From Bradyrhizobium cosmicum (GTDB lineage Bacteria; Pseudomonadota; Alphaproteobacteria; Rhizobiales; Xanthobacteraceae): a stretch of 64,000 bases of DNA. The notes below the pieces were generated by a model. It was given only the letters and a program-made list of their open reading frames with translations, did not search any database and was not told the DNA's origin. Location of the stretch: contig NZ_CP041656.2 in the NCBI RefSeq assembly GCF_007290395.2, positions 5,766,001-5,830,000 on the forward strand, read 5' to 3'. Positions 1 to 8,666 of the stretch are shown here, piece after piece. Numbering within the stretch: the stretch's first letter is position 1; every line of letters starts with the position of its first letter. A program made the position numbers and the translations under genes.

Positions 1-1869
1 GACCTCGGCGAGGATCATTTCGTCCCGATCGATCCGCTCGCGACCAACCAGATCGAAGTGGTGCGCGGCCCGGCTGCGCTGCGCTACGGCTCGACCTCGA
101 TCGGCGGCGTCGTCAGCGCCACCAACAACCGGATTCCGGACGCGCTGCCTGCTTGCGCACCGTCGTTCCAGGCTTACGGCCTGCCGGCCAAGGCCCCGCT
201 CGCTGCGGCCGCGACGTCGCCCTGCGTGACGGCCGAGACGCGCACCGCGTTCTCTTCGGTCGATCGCGGCGTCGAGAGCGGCGTGCTGCTCGACACCGGC
301 GGCGGCAATTTTGCGTTCCATGCCGACGTCTACGGGCGCACGACCTCGGACTATTCGATTCCGAGCTATCCCTACCTGAACGACCAGACGCGATCGGTGA
401 ACGGGCGCCAGCCGAACTCGGCGACACGCTCGGACGGCGCCTCGATCGGCGGCTCCTACTTCTTCCAGGGTGGCTATATCGGCGCGTCGATCACGCAAAA
501 CGATGCGCTCTACCACATCCCCGGCATCGACGGCGCCGACCACAACACGCGGATCGACGGCCACCAGACCAAGATCAACGTCAAGGGCGAGTATCATCCC
601 GACGCCGCCGCGATCGACACCGTGCGCTTCTGGGCCGGCGCGACCGACTACCGGCACAACGAGATCGGGCTTGCCGATCCCGCCGATCCCACCAGCGACG
701 GCGTGCGGCAGACCTTCACCAACAAGGAGCAGGAGATCCGCACCGAGGTGCAACTGATGCCGTTCAACGCGCGCTTCGCCGAGGTGACGACGGCGCTCGG
801 CTTCCAGGTCGGACATCAGGAGCTGAGCGCGCCGAGCCCGGACAATCCCGGCACGCTGTTCAATGGGCTGTGGGACCCCAACAACAGCACGCGCGTTGCG
901 GCTTACGCCTTCAACGAGTTCAAGTTCACCGAGCAAACGAAGGCGCAGATCGCCGGCCGCATCGAGCATGTCGAGCTGCACGGCACGACGCCGAACTTCC
1001 CGGCGGATTATCTGCCCGACGGCACGCCGCAGGTGGGAATCGCACGCAATCCGTCGTTCACGCCGAAGAGCGGCAGCATCGGCCTGTTGCAGGATTTGCC
1101 GGGCGGCATGGTCGGCAGCATCACCGCGCAATATGTCGAGCGCGCGCCGAAGGCGGCCGAGCTGTTTTCCCGCGGCGGCCATGATGCGACTGCGACCTTC
1201 GATATCGGCAATCCCAACCTCACCATCGAGACCGCCAAGTCGGTCGAGCTCGGCGTGCGCAGGGCGACGGGGCCGTTCCGGTTCGAGGCGACCGTCTACT
1301 ACACGCATTTCGACAACTTCATCTATCGCCGGCTCACCGGCGTGATGTGCGATGACGACTTCGCTTCGTGCGGTACGCCGGGCGCCGAACTGAACCAGGC
1401 GGTCTATTCGCAACGCAACGCCAACTTCCGCGGCGGCGAATTCCAGTCGCAACTCGATGTCGGTGCGTTCCAGGGCGGCATCTGGGGCATCGAGAACCAG
1501 CTGGACATGGTCCGCGCCACCTTCACCGACGGCACCAACGTGCCGCGCATTCCGCCGCTGCGGATGGGCGGCGGCGTGTTCTGGCGCGACGACAACTGGC
1601 TGATGCGCGTCAATTTGTTGCACGCCTTCGCCCAGAACAATGTCGCCGTGATCGCGGAGACGCCGACACCGGGCTACAATCTGTTGAAGGCCGAGGTCAG
1701 CTACAAGACCAGGCTCGATCGCAACTGGTTCGGCGCGCGCGAGATGACGGCAGGCATCGTCGGCAACAACCTGCTCAACGAAAACATCCGCAACTCGGTG
1801 TCCTACACCAAGGACGAGGTGTTGATGCCAGGCATCGGCGTGCGGGCGTTTGCGAACTTCAAGTTCTAG
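1..1869 (+). CDS. TonB-dependent outer-membrane receptor, C-terminal part (5' end outside window)
   Basis: The frame is open from base 1, so the gene starts upstream; about 622 residues are present. The first residues are the end of a plug domain (IEVVRGPAALRYGSTSIGG), followed by a 22-strand-type barrel ending in phenylalanine (ANFKF), as outer-membrane proteins do. The segment with ERAPKAAELFSRGGHDAT and IGNPNLTIETAKSVELG resembles the ZnuD-like branch of receptors, which import zinc or haem; that substrate is inference. Two cysteine pairs lie in predicted outside loops. It should import a metal or siderophore using TonB energy. It stops 37 bases before the first copy of the putative LysR operator and need not belong to that cluster. 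Confidence 0.92.
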   Translation, partial: DLGEDHFVPIDPLATNQIEVVRGPAALRYGSTSIGGVVSATNNRIPDALPACAPSFQAYGLPAKAPLAAAATSPCVTAETRTAFSSVDRGVESGVLLDTGGGNFAFHADVYGRTTSDYSIPSYPYLNDQTRSVNGRQPNSATRSDGASIGGSYFFQGGYIGASITQNDALYHIPGIDGADHNTRIDGHQTKINVKGEYHPDAAAIDTVRFWAGATDYRHNEIGLADPADPTSDGVRQTFTNKEQEIRTEVQLMPFNARFAEVTTALGFQVGHQELSAPSPDNPGTLFNGLWDPNNSTRVAAYAFNEFKFTEQTKAQIAGRIEHVELHGTTPNFPADYLPDGTPQVGIARNPSFTPKSGSIGLLQDLPGGMVGSITAQYVERAPKAAELFSRGGHDATATFDIGNPNLTIETAKSVELGVRRATGPFRFEATVYYTHFDNFIYRRLTGVMCDDDFASCGTPGAELNQAVYSQRNANFRGGEFQSQLDVGAFQGGIWGIENQLDMVRATFTDGTNVPRIPPLRMGGGVFWRDDNWLMRVNLLHAFAQNNVAVIAETPTPGYNLLKAEVSYKTRLDRNWFGAREMTAGIVGNNLLNENIRNSVSYTKDEVLMPGIGVRAFANFKF

Positions 1870-1906
1870 GTTGCTCGAGCCGGGGCCCAAAGGGTCCCGG
1901 CACAGC

Positions 1907-1952
1907 CGTTGCCTCATCGGCAACAATCAGGTGCCAAGAATGATCTTGTGAG
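1907..1952 (+). promoter_or_regulatory. putative LysR operator, copy 1
   Basis: CGTTGC, 5 unmatched bases, CGGCAACAAT, 8 mostly unmatched bases, then AAGAATGATCTTGTGAG. The first part is an inverted repeat TTGC-N7-GCAA, the classical T-N11-A LysR box; the second is an inverted repeat CAAGA-N4-TCTTG. The same two blocks with identical spacing recur at 5795-5840 (33 of 46 positions match). The layout fits a recognition site plus an activation site just upstream of the promoter of the CnbZ-like/RidA/SDR genes. Confidence 0.7.
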
Positions 1953-2037
1953 ATCCGGCCCGCCTCTTCACTCTCGCCGGCGGTGTGAGCACCCTGTTGC
2001 GTTGCTCGCGATGCAGACCTCGAATGGCGAGTGGGCA

Positions 2038-2790
2038 ATGACAGAGCTGGGATCGTTCCGCGCGGGATCGTATCAATTCATTCCCGGCGTGTTCCAGTAT
2101 TCCGCCGGGGTGAAGCCCGACGATGGATTCGAGATCGTCCGCGCTCGATTCCGGCGTCCACTGGCTCTCTCAGAGGGATTTTCCGCTGCGGCTGATCATT
2201 TGAAGTCGGTCAATCGCGGCGTCCAGGCGTTCTGTTCCTGCGAGCTGAGGTCGCCGGCGCCTTTCACCGAGCAGGGTTTCCTCGACTTCAACAAGGAATA
2301 TGTCGGCTGGCTCGACAGATGGGGGCTGACGAAGGATGGCATCAATCCGGTCGCACGCACCAACGTGTGCCCCGAGGTCGATCCTCCGAAGACGGTGAGC
2401 ATGTATGCCTTCTGCTATACGCGCCCGACATCGTCGAAAGACGGCGGTGGTTTTGTCGTCGCGGGCAGCGGCGAGGCCCCGGAGGGCAAGGCGAGCTACC
2501 GGGATTTCGCAATCAGGCCCGGGGACCAGTCGACCGAGGGCATGCTCGAGAAATGCCGCTTTGTGCTCGGCGAGATGGAACGGCGCATGAGCGCGCTGGG
2601 CGCAGGATGGGTAGATGCGACCGGCGCGCATGTTTACACCGCATACGAACTTCAGGCATTGATGAAGCGCGAGATCGCCCCGCGCGGGGCCGCGGCGAAC
2701 GGCCTCAGCTGGCATTTCGCAAGGCCGCCCGTGCAAGGCCTCGATTACGAGATGGACGTTCGTGGCGTCTCCGCGGAGGTCGTGATCTGA
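2038..2790 (+). CDS. CnbZ-like aminomuconate deaminase family protein (RidA-like)
   Basis: A 250-residue protein. Its sequence (FIPGVFQYSAGV near the start, FCSCELRSPAPFTE, NPVARTNVCPE, GSGEAPEGKASYRD, LSWHFARPPVQGLDYEMD at the end) matches my memory of proteins annotated as 2-amino-5-chloromuconate deaminase CnbZ. Such enzymes hydrolyse enamine/imine products of aromatic-amine degradation; the real substrate here is unknown. The frame is open from 1909, but that start would lie inside the operator at 1907-1952, so I use the ATG at 2038; ATG 2011 is the alternative. It is followed after 26 bases by a RidA-family gene and then an SDR gene, apparently as one operon. Confidence 0.7.
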   Translation: MTELGSFRAGSYQFIPGVFQYSAGVKPDDGFEIVRARFRRPLALSEGFSAAADHLKSVNRGVQAFCSCELRSPAPFTEQGFLDFNKEYVGWLDRWGLTKDGINPVARTNVCPEVDPPKTVSMYAFCYTRPTSSKDGGGFVVAGSGEAPEGKASYRDFAIRPGDQSTEGMLEKCRFVLGEMERRMSALGAGWVDATGAHVYTAYELQALMKREIAPRGAAANGLSWHFARPPVQGLDYEMDVRGVSAEVVI

Positions 2791-2816
2791 CGAGTTTCTC
2801 CTGAAGGTCGACGCAC

Positions 2817-3959
2817 ATGCCCCGTGAAGTCATCTACACCGATCAATTGATGCGCCCGATCGCGCATTTCTCGCATGCCTCGCGCATCGACAATCTGATC
2901 CACGTGGGCGCATCGGCGGGTGTCTTTCCGGATCTGCGCCTCGCCGGCGAGGCTCCGGGCCAGGTCGACATGGAGGCGCAGACGCGCCGCATGTTCGCCA
3001 ATCTGAAGACGACCCTTGACCTGCTCGGGGGACAAATGTCGGATGTCGTTCGGCTCAAGGCCTACGTTGCCGACACCAGGGATATCCCAAAGTATCTCGC
3101 TATCTATGCCGAGGAGTTCCCGGGCTTGCGGCCGGCGCACAGCGTGGTCGGCTCCTGGGATTTTCCGCTGCCGCAGGCGGCCGTGGAAATCGACACCACC
3201 GCGATCGTCGGCGGCCAAGCCCGCGCGACACCGGCGGGCGCCATGGTCGCGGGAGAGTGGCACCACGCCACCGCGCTGCCCATCGGCAGCAATGGCGGCG
3301 CCGACCGGCAGGTCGCGGCCACCTTGCAGAACCTCAAAACGATGCTCGAGGATGCGGGCTTTGGCCTTGGCGATGTCTGCAATCTCCACGTCACCATCGC
3401 GGACATTCGCGACTACGACCTCGTCGTGGACGCGTGCACGCGGTTCTTCGGCGACCGCTTCCCGACATGGACCGTGGTCGGCGCTCCGCTCGAACGGCCG
3501 GAGTTTTGCATCGGCATTGAGTCGGTGGCCATCAAGGGTGGCGGACAGGTGATTTCGAGCGAACTCTCGCCTCATCTGCCCGGACGCCCCGCGCCGGCCA
3601 TGCTGGCGGGCGATACGCTGTTCCTGAGCGGACAGGGCACGCCTGACGATGCCGATCTGAGCGCGGAGCAACAGGCGAGAGCGATCTGGAAGCGGCTTCA
3701 TGCGCTGATCGAGGCCGCCGGTTTTCCGAAGGACTCGCTGCTGCGCACCAACAACGTGCTGACCGACTGGCGCGACTTCCAAGGCTTCAACCGCGGTTAC
3801 GGCCCCAACGTGGCCAAACCCTATGTGCCCCGGGCGACGGTAGTCGGTGCCCTCCCCGACCGGCGCGCGCGGGTGCAGACCGAAGGGATCGCCCATCGCA
3901 ACGGAAGTCATTCGAAGATCGTGCAAGTCGCGCCGCTGGTCGAACAGACCGGTGCCTGA
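2817..3959 (+). CDS. RidA/YjgF family protein with three tandem domains
   Basis: 380 residues containing three RidA-type repeats at about 1-135, 140-245 and 255-370. RidA enzymes hydrolyse reactive enamines and imines to ketones plus ammonia, using an arginine in a P-x-R-S-x-V type motif. Domain 1 has PAHSVVG, domain 2 has PTWTVVG and domain 3 has VPRATVVG, so only the third repeat keeps an arginine at that position. Ordinary RidA is one domain of about 130 residues that forms a trimer, so this looks like a trimer fused into one chain with a single surviving site. It lies between the CnbZ-like gene and the SDR gene (15 bases to the latter). Confidence 0.85.
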   Translation: MPREVIYTDQLMRPIAHFSHASRIDNLIHVGASAGVFPDLRLAGEAPGQVDMEAQTRRMFANLKTTLDLLGGQMSDVVRLKAYVADTRDIPKYLAIYAEEFPGLRPAHSVVGSWDFPLPQAAVEIDTTAIVGGQARATPAGAMVAGEWHHATALPIGSNGGADRQVAATLQNLKTMLEDAGFGLGDVCNLHVTIADIRDYDLVVDACTRFFGDRFPTWTVVGAPLERPEFCIGIESVAIKGGGQVISSELSPHLPGRPAPAMLAGDTLFLSGQGTPDDADLSAEQQARAIWKRLHALIEAAGFPKDSLLRTNNVLTDWRDFQGFNRGYGPNVAKPYVPRATVVGALPDRRARVQTEGIAHRNGSHSKIVQVAPLVEQTGA

Positions 3960-3974
3960 GCGTCAGGAAGGATC

Positions 3975-4718
3975 ATGGAACGTTTTCGCGGAAAGGTCGT
4001 CCTCGTCACCGGCGGCACGCGCGGGATCGGCGCGGGCCTCGTCGGCGCGTTCCTGAAAGAAGGGGCGGCAGTCGGCTTCTCCGGCACGAGCGAGGCCGGC
4101 ATTGCCGAGGCTTTGGTGAAGTTCGGCGCTCCTGAAGCAACCTGCGGCATCGTTGCCGATCTCGCGCATCCGGATGCCGGCCCGGACCTCGTGCAGGCGG
4201 TGTTCGATCGTTTCGGCCGGATCGACGTCGTGATCAACAACGCGGGCGTCGGCAGCATCCTGAACGAGTGGGAGATCACGCCCGCGGAATGGGATCGCGT
4301 TCACGCCGTCAATTTGCGCGCCACGTTCTTCGTGGCCCAGCACGCCGCGCGGTCGATGCGCGACAATGGCGGCGGAAGCATCATCAACGTGTCGTCGATT
4401 GCCGGACAACATGGCGGAGTCGCCGGCAGCCCGGCCTACGCCTCGTCCAAGGCCGCCGTGATCGGCCTGACCAAGTCGCTGGCGCGGCGCTTCGCGCCCC
4501 ATGGCATCCGCGTCAATTGCATCGCGCCCGCCGACATAGAAACCGACATGACCGCCGGCTGGCCGGCCGCGTTGCGCGACAGGCTGAATGCCATGACGCC
4601 GCTCGGCCGGTTCGGAACGACAGACGAGGTCAACGGCGCGGCGCTGTTCCTGGCCTCAAGCGAAGCAAGCTTCATCACCGGACAGACGCTGGCGATCAAC
4701 GGCGGCGCCTACATGTAA
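3975..4718 (+). CDS. short-chain dehydrogenase/reductase
   Basis: 247 residues, the usual classical SDR length. It has the nucleotide-binding motif TGGTRGIG near residue 13, the NNAGV motif, and the catalytic Ser...Tyr-x3-Lys set (NVSSIAG, then YASSKAAV). It ends with the common ITGQTLAINGG segment. It probably oxidises or reduces a keto/hydroxy intermediate of the pathway shared with the two upstream deaminase-like genes. A Shine-Dalgarno (AGGAAGG) lies 4 bases before the ATG. Its stop codon abuts that of the convergent LysR gene with no spacer. The substrate cannot be told from sequence. Confidence 0.9.
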   Translation: MERFRGKVVLVTGGTRGIGAGLVGAFLKEGAAVGFSGTSEAGIAEALVKFGAPEATCGIVADLAHPDAGPDLVQAVFDRFGRIDVVINNAGVGSILNEWEITPAEWDRVHAVNLRATFFVAQHAARSMRDNGGGSIINVSSIAGQHGGVAGSPAYASSKAAVIGLTKSLARRFAPHGIRVNCIAPADIETDMTAGWPAALRDRLNAMTPLGRFGTTDEVNGAALFLASSEASFITGQTLAINGGAYM

Positions 4719-5639
4719 TTAGTGCGGTCGATCCGACGCCGAAGCACGATCGGCTTCCACCTTCAGCATGTCAACGAACGCACTGACCGCCAGAGGCAGC
4801 CGCCTGCCGGCCATGACGCAGACGTCGTGCGATGCGCGCTGGAAGGAGTCCTCGACAATCGGAATGCTGACGAGAGCGCAGCTTTCGAGCTCCTGCAGGG
4901 TCGGCAATGTCGGCAGGAAGGTGACGCCGCCGCCGTAGCGGGCGAAGCCCTTCAAGGCCGCGATGGAATTGGTTTCCAGCGTCGGCGACAAATGCAGCCG
5001 TCTTGCGCTGACGGCGGAGTCGATCAGCCGGCGAATCCCGAAGGTCTTTTCCGGTACGGCCAAGGTGTGGCCGACCACTTCCGACAGGTCGAGCGACGGC
5101 GCCCGCGCAAGCGGATGGCCTGGCGCCACCACGGCACAGAGCGGGTCGTGAATGTGCGCGGCGAAGCTCAGGAGCTCGTCGGCCTCCGCATTGAAGACGA
5201 GGCCGATGTCGCCGGTGCCGTCGTGCAGGCTGCGCGTGATGGCGGAGGTGCCGGCGACCTCGAGCTCGTAAGTGATGCCCGGAAACCGCTTGTGAAACGA
5301 AACGACAGTCCGGGTCAGCAAATAGTCGACGAGTCCCTCGTTCGCCATGATGCGAATATGGCCGCGCTGCAGACCGCGCAGCGAGTCGATCTCGCCGCGC
5401 AGCCGCTCGACATCCAGCAGGAAATTGCGGGAGAAGCGCGCCAGCGTGTCAGCCGCTTCGGTCGGGGCCACGCCGCGCGGCAGCCGCTCGAACAGCGGCA
5501 CACCGACCATCTGCTCCAGCCGCGAGATCTGCCTGCTGACGGCCGAGGGCGCGACATTCAGGGAGGACGATGCGTGCCGTATCGACTTCAGCCGATACAC
5601 CTCCCGGAAATAGCGGATGAGCGTTGACTCAAGCTGCAA
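4719..5639 (-). CDS. LysR family transcriptional regulator
   Basis: An N-terminal winged helix-turn-helix (LNVAPSAVSRQISRLEQMVGVPLFER) is followed by a periplasmic-binding-like effector domain. The frame is open to a TTG at 5690, but a TTG at 5639 has a perfect GGAGG 8 bases upstream and gives 306 residues, the normal length for the family, so I use it. The gene is convergent with the SDR gene and divergent from the DUF3830 gene. The two copies of a LysR-type operator at 1907-1952 and 5795-5840 flank its gene set, so it most likely controls both blocks in response to a pathway intermediate. Confidence 0.9.
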   Translation of the reverse strand: MQLESTLIRYFREVYRLKSIRHASSSLNVAPSAVSRQISRLEQMVGVPLFERLPRGVAPTEAADTLARFSRNFLLDVERLRGEIDSLRGLQRGHIRIMANEGLVDYLLTRTVVSFHKRFPGITYELEVAGTSAITRSLHDGTGDIGLVFNAEADELLSFAAHIHDPLCAVVAPGHPLARAPSLDLSEVVGHTLAVPEKTFGIRRLIDSAVSARRLHLSPTLETNSIAALKGFARYGGGVTFLPTLPTLQELESCALVSIPIVEDSFQRASHDVCVMAGRRLPLAVSAFVDMLKVEADRASASDRPH

Positions 5640-5794
5640 GAGAGTTGCCTCCAGGGAAACATTATCAGTGAAAGACGACAATGCGGGCAACCCAAAAATC
5701 GCCGCTACCGGAACGCAGCCGATAAAAACCTAATGTCTGCAGTTATTTCGAGCACTCTGGAAGTCCTCAGGGCAGCAATTGCCCGCGGCATGTG

Positions 5795-5840
5795 CGTTGC
5801 GCAGGCGGCAACAATGCATTCGTAAGATTGATCTTGTGAG
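5795..5840 (+). promoter_or_regulatory. putative LysR operator, copy 2
   Basis: CGTTGC, 5 unmatched bases, CGGCAACAAT, 8 unmatched bases, AAGATTGATCTTGTGAG. It contains TTGC-N7-GCAA (T-N11-A type) and AAGAT-TG-ATCTT. It lies between the LysR gene and the DUF3830 gene, in the same orientation as copy 1, 56 bases before the DUF3830 start. A separate GGGCA-N5-TGCCC repeat is at 5770-5784. Confidence 0.7.
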
Positions 5841-5896
5841 TACGGTTCATTGCGAGAGACTGGCTCCCATCGATCGTATGGGGAGCGCCAACGGGA

Positions 5897-6334
5897 ATGC
5901 CCAAGCTATTATTCAGTTTTGCCCGCGGGGGCAGCTTCACGGCGAACGTGATGGCCGACAAGGCTCCCAAGACCTGGGCGACGCTGCGCGCCCACCTCCC
6001 CGTCACCGTCAAGGCCTACAACGCGCGTTGGACGGGGCGGGAGACCCACATCAAGCTCGACGTGCCCAACAAGCCGCCGCGCGAGAACCAGATCCTCAAC
6101 GCGGGGCTCGGGGACGTCATCTACGCGTGCGAGTGGTCCGATCGCGACGTAACCGGCTTCGAGGCCATCGGCTGGTTCTACGGGACCGAGACGGTGCGCG
6201 ACTGGCGCGGCGAGTCGCGCGTCAACCTTTTCGCCCGCGTCAATCAGAGCCAGTGGCCGTTCCTGGAGGAAGTGGGCCTGCGCACGTGGCGCGAGGGCGG
6301 TGAAGATTGCACGGTCACCGTCGTCGAGGACTAG
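5897..6334 (+). CDS. DUF3830 family protein
   Basis: 145 residues with no signal peptide or membrane segment. The pattern (FARGGSFTANVMADKAPKTW near the start, ETHIKLDVPN, NAGLGDVIYACEW, LFARVN) matches DUF3830, a small cyclophilin-like fold found beside transport and amidase genes in proteobacteria; no activity is established to my knowledge. It is the first gene after operator copy 2 and is followed after 78 bases by a solute-binding protein, so it probably belongs to the LysR-controlled set. Confidence 0.75.
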   Translation: MPKLLFSFARGGSFTANVMADKAPKTWATLRAHLPVTVKAYNARWTGRETHIKLDVPNKPPRENQILNAGLGDVIYACEWSDRDVTGFEAIGWFYGTETVRDWRGESRVNLFARVNQSQWPFLEEVGLRTWREGGEDCTVTVVED

Positions 6335-6412
6335 TCGTCAGGCGCCCGGCGTCGTGATGCGGCGCCGGCGCATCTTCGCAGATCTCTGAAACCAGAATTT
6401 GGAGTCGGCCAC

Positions 6413-8059
6413 ATGAGTTCCCGTCGCACCATTTCCGTCCTCGCCGCCATGGCGGTCACGCTTGCCACGTCGACGTCGGCTTTTGCACAGGGCAAGACTC
6501 TCCGGATCGGAATGACGGCCAGCGACATTCCGAAGACTCATGGCCAGCCGGACCAGGCCTTCGAGGGCAACCGCCTGACCGGCCTCACGATGTACGACGC
6601 CCTCACCGCCTGGGACTACAAGACCGGCACCAAGATCATGCCGGTTCTCGCCACCGAATGGGCGGTGAGCCCGGACGACAAGACGAAATGGACCTTCAAG
6701 CTGCGGTCCGACGTGACGTTCAAGGACGGTTCTCCCTTCAACGCCGACGCCGTGGTGTGGAACGTCCAGAAGGTTCTGGACAAGACCGCGCAGCAATTCG
6801 ACCAGAGCCAGGTCGGCTGGACCGTTCCGCGCATGCCGACGCTGCGATCCGCTCGCAAGATCGACGACACGACGGTCGAATTCACGACCTCGGAGCCGGA
6901 CTCCTTCCTGCCGCTCAACCTCGCCAATCTGTTCATGGCCTCGCCTGCGCATTGGCGCGCCAAGCTGGCCGCGGTGCCGGCTGAGGTCACCGACCCGGCG
7001 CAGCGCTCTGCAAAAGCCTGGGAGCAATTTGCCAAGGATCCGTCAGGCACCGGCGCGTTCACCCTCGCACGCTTCGTGCCGCGGGAACGGCTCGAGCTCG
7101 TCCGCAATGACAAATATTGGGACAAGAGCCGCGTGCCCAAGATCGATCGCATCGTCATGATCCCGCTGCCGGACGTCACGTCGCGGACGGCTGCGCTGCT
7201 CGCCGGCCAAGTCGATTTCGTGGAAGCACCGGCACCTGATGCCGTGGCGTCGATCCGCGCCCGCGGCTTCAACATCGCGACCAGCCAAAGCGCTCATGTG
7301 TGGCCCTGGCAGCCATCCCTGCTGCCCGGTTCGCCCTGGCAGGACAAGCGCGTGCGGCAGGCGGCCAATCTCTGTATCGATCGCAACGATCTTGTCGCGC
7401 TGAACGGCGGCATTGCGGAGCCGGCGCTCGGCATGATGCGCAGCGGACATCCCTGGTTCGGCAAGCCGACCTTCAAGCTGCGCTACGATCCCGACGAAGG
7501 CCGCCGTCTCATGAAGGACGCCGGCTATTCGGACGGCAAGCTCGCAACCGTCAAGGTCATCACGGCGATCTCCGGTTCTGCGATGATGCAGCCGCTGCCG
7601 ATGAACGAGCTGATCCAGGAAGCGTTCCGGAAGTGCTACATCGACGTCAAGATCGAGGTTCTCGAATGGGGCACGCTGTTCACGAACTGGCGTGAAGGTC
7701 CGACGGCCGCCTCTGCGCGCGGCGCCAACACGACCAACGTGTCGATCGCGACCATCGATCCGTTCTTCGCGCTGGCGCGCTTTGCGGATTCACGCATGGC
7801 GCCCCCGGTGTCGAACAATTGGGGCTCCATCAACGATCCGGAACTGGATCGTCTGTCCAGAGCCGCACGGACGACGTTCGAGCCCGAGGCGCGCGATCTT
7901 GCTCTCTCGAAGGTGCATGAACGGCTCGTGGACGAAGCCATGTTCATCTTCTTCGTGCACGAGGTCGCACCAAGAGTGCTGTCGCCTCGCATCACCGGCT
8001 TCTCGGCGCCCAATGGCTATTACATCGACTGGGCGGCACTGGACATGAAGCCGGAATAG
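6413..8059 (+). CDS. ABC transporter substrate-binding protein, family 5 (peptide/opine type)
   Basis: 548 residues with a signal peptide (residues 1 to about 25, ending TSAFAQG). The body has the family-5 order: TLRIGM, an LATEWAVSPDDKTKWTFKLR segment, FKDGSPFNADAVVWN, and the C-terminal GYYIDW. Such proteins capture peptides, opines or other amide compounds in the periplasm. GGAG lies 8 bases before the ATG. No permease or ATPase gene follows, so it is an orphan here and must use components encoded elsewhere. It follows the DUF3830 gene and is probably co-regulated with the RidA cluster. Confidence 0.9.
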   Translation: MSSRRTISVLAAMAVTLATSTSAFAQGKTLRIGMTASDIPKTHGQPDQAFEGNRLTGLTMYDALTAWDYKTGTKIMPVLATEWAVSPDDKTKWTFKLRSDVTFKDGSPFNADAVVWNVQKVLDKTAQQFDQSQVGWTVPRMPTLRSARKIDDTTVEFTTSEPDSFLPLNLANLFMASPAHWRAKLAAVPAEVTDPAQRSAKAWEQFAKDPSGTGAFTLARFVPRERLELVRNDKYWDKSRVPKIDRIVMIPLPDVTSRTAALLAGQVDFVEAPAPDAVASIRARGFNIATSQSAHVWPWQPSLLPGSPWQDKRVRQAANLCIDRNDLVALNGGIAEPALGMMRSGHPWFGKPTFKLRYDPDEGRRLMKDAGYSDGKLATVKVITAISGSAMMQPLPMNELIQEAFRKCYIDVKIEVLEWGTLFTNWREGPTAASARGANTTNVSIATIDPFFALARFADSRMAPPVSNNWGSINDPELDRLSRAARTTFEPEARDLALSKVHERLVDEAMFIFFVHEVAPRVLSPRITGFSAPNGYYIDWAALDMKPE

Positions 8060-8086
8060 CAGAACGCAGGCGCGCGTCGTAACCGC

Positions 8087-8121
8087 GTAGCCCGGATGGC
8101 GTGCAGCGAAATCCGGACTAC
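8087..8121. repeat. palindromic intergenic repeat, type D
   Basis: GTAGCCCGGAT and ATCCGGACTAC form a near-perfect inverted repeat (10 of 11) just after the solute-binding protein gene. A related core, CCCGGAT...ATCCGGG, is at 49291-49319. It resembles REP-type elements and may serve as a transcript end. Confidence 0.6.
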
Positions 8122-8133
8122 GGACTGAAAGGC

Positions 8134-8616
8134 TCACGCGGAAGGTGTAAGCCGCTTCTCGAAGCGCCACTGCTCGACCGGGAACGGCCCGTTCGAGGTC
8201 TCCGAGAACATCATGAAGGTGCCGGCATTGCGCCAGCCGCTCTTCTCGTAGAATCGCGCGGCCCGCGCGTTGCCGACCGCGCATGCCAGCCAGGCCAGCT
8301 CCACGCCACGCGCGGCGAGCCGCGCTTCCGCATCGGCGATCAGCGCCGCGGCCACACCCGAGCCGCGGGCTTCGGCCGACACGAAGAGCTGATTCAGTTC
8401 GTCTCCCTTGAGGGCGCAGAAGCCGAGTGGCGCACCGGCTGGGCCGACGACGCAGACATCGGGAAGCTTGACCGCGAGCCGGTCGCGAAAGCTTGGAACG
8501 GTCCGGAGCCGGACCAGCTCGGGCGGCGCCAGATGCGCATGCGACTCATGCCAGGCGTCGTGCCAGACTAGCGCGAGATGATCGACCTCACCGGCAGCAG
8601 CGGGACGCACCTGCAT
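8134..8616 (-). CDS. GNAT family N-acetyltransferase
   Basis: 160 residues. The acetyl-CoA binding segment is LNQLFVSAEARGSGVAAALI, followed by ACAVGNARAARFYEKSGW, typical of GNAT enzymes that acetylate small molecules or proteins. The start at 8616 (MQVRPA) is preferred because GGAG lies 9 bases upstream; ATG 8637 would add 7 residues. It is the downstream gene of a three-gene minus-strand group with another GNAT gene 50 bases away. Substrate unknown. Confidence 0.85.
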   Translation of the reverse strand: MQVRPAAAGEVDHLALVWHDAWHESHAHLAPPELVRLRTVPSFRDRLAVKLPDVCVVGPAGAPLGFCALKGDELNQLFVSAEARGSGVAAALIADAEARLAARGVELAWLACAVGNARAARFYEKSGWRNAGTFMMFSETSNGPFPVEQWRFEKRLTPSA

Positions 8617-8666
8617 TGTCGACACTCCGAAAGGCATGTGTTGCAGCCCTTGTCGAGCGAACCAAC

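Noticed and set aside
1909..2037. N-terminal extension of the CnbZ-like protein
   Set aside because: It would place the start inside the LysR-type operator, and the extension does not resemble the family.
5640..5690. Longer N-terminus of the LysR protein from TTG 5690
   Set aside because: TTG 5639 has a perfect GGAGG and gives the family's usual length.
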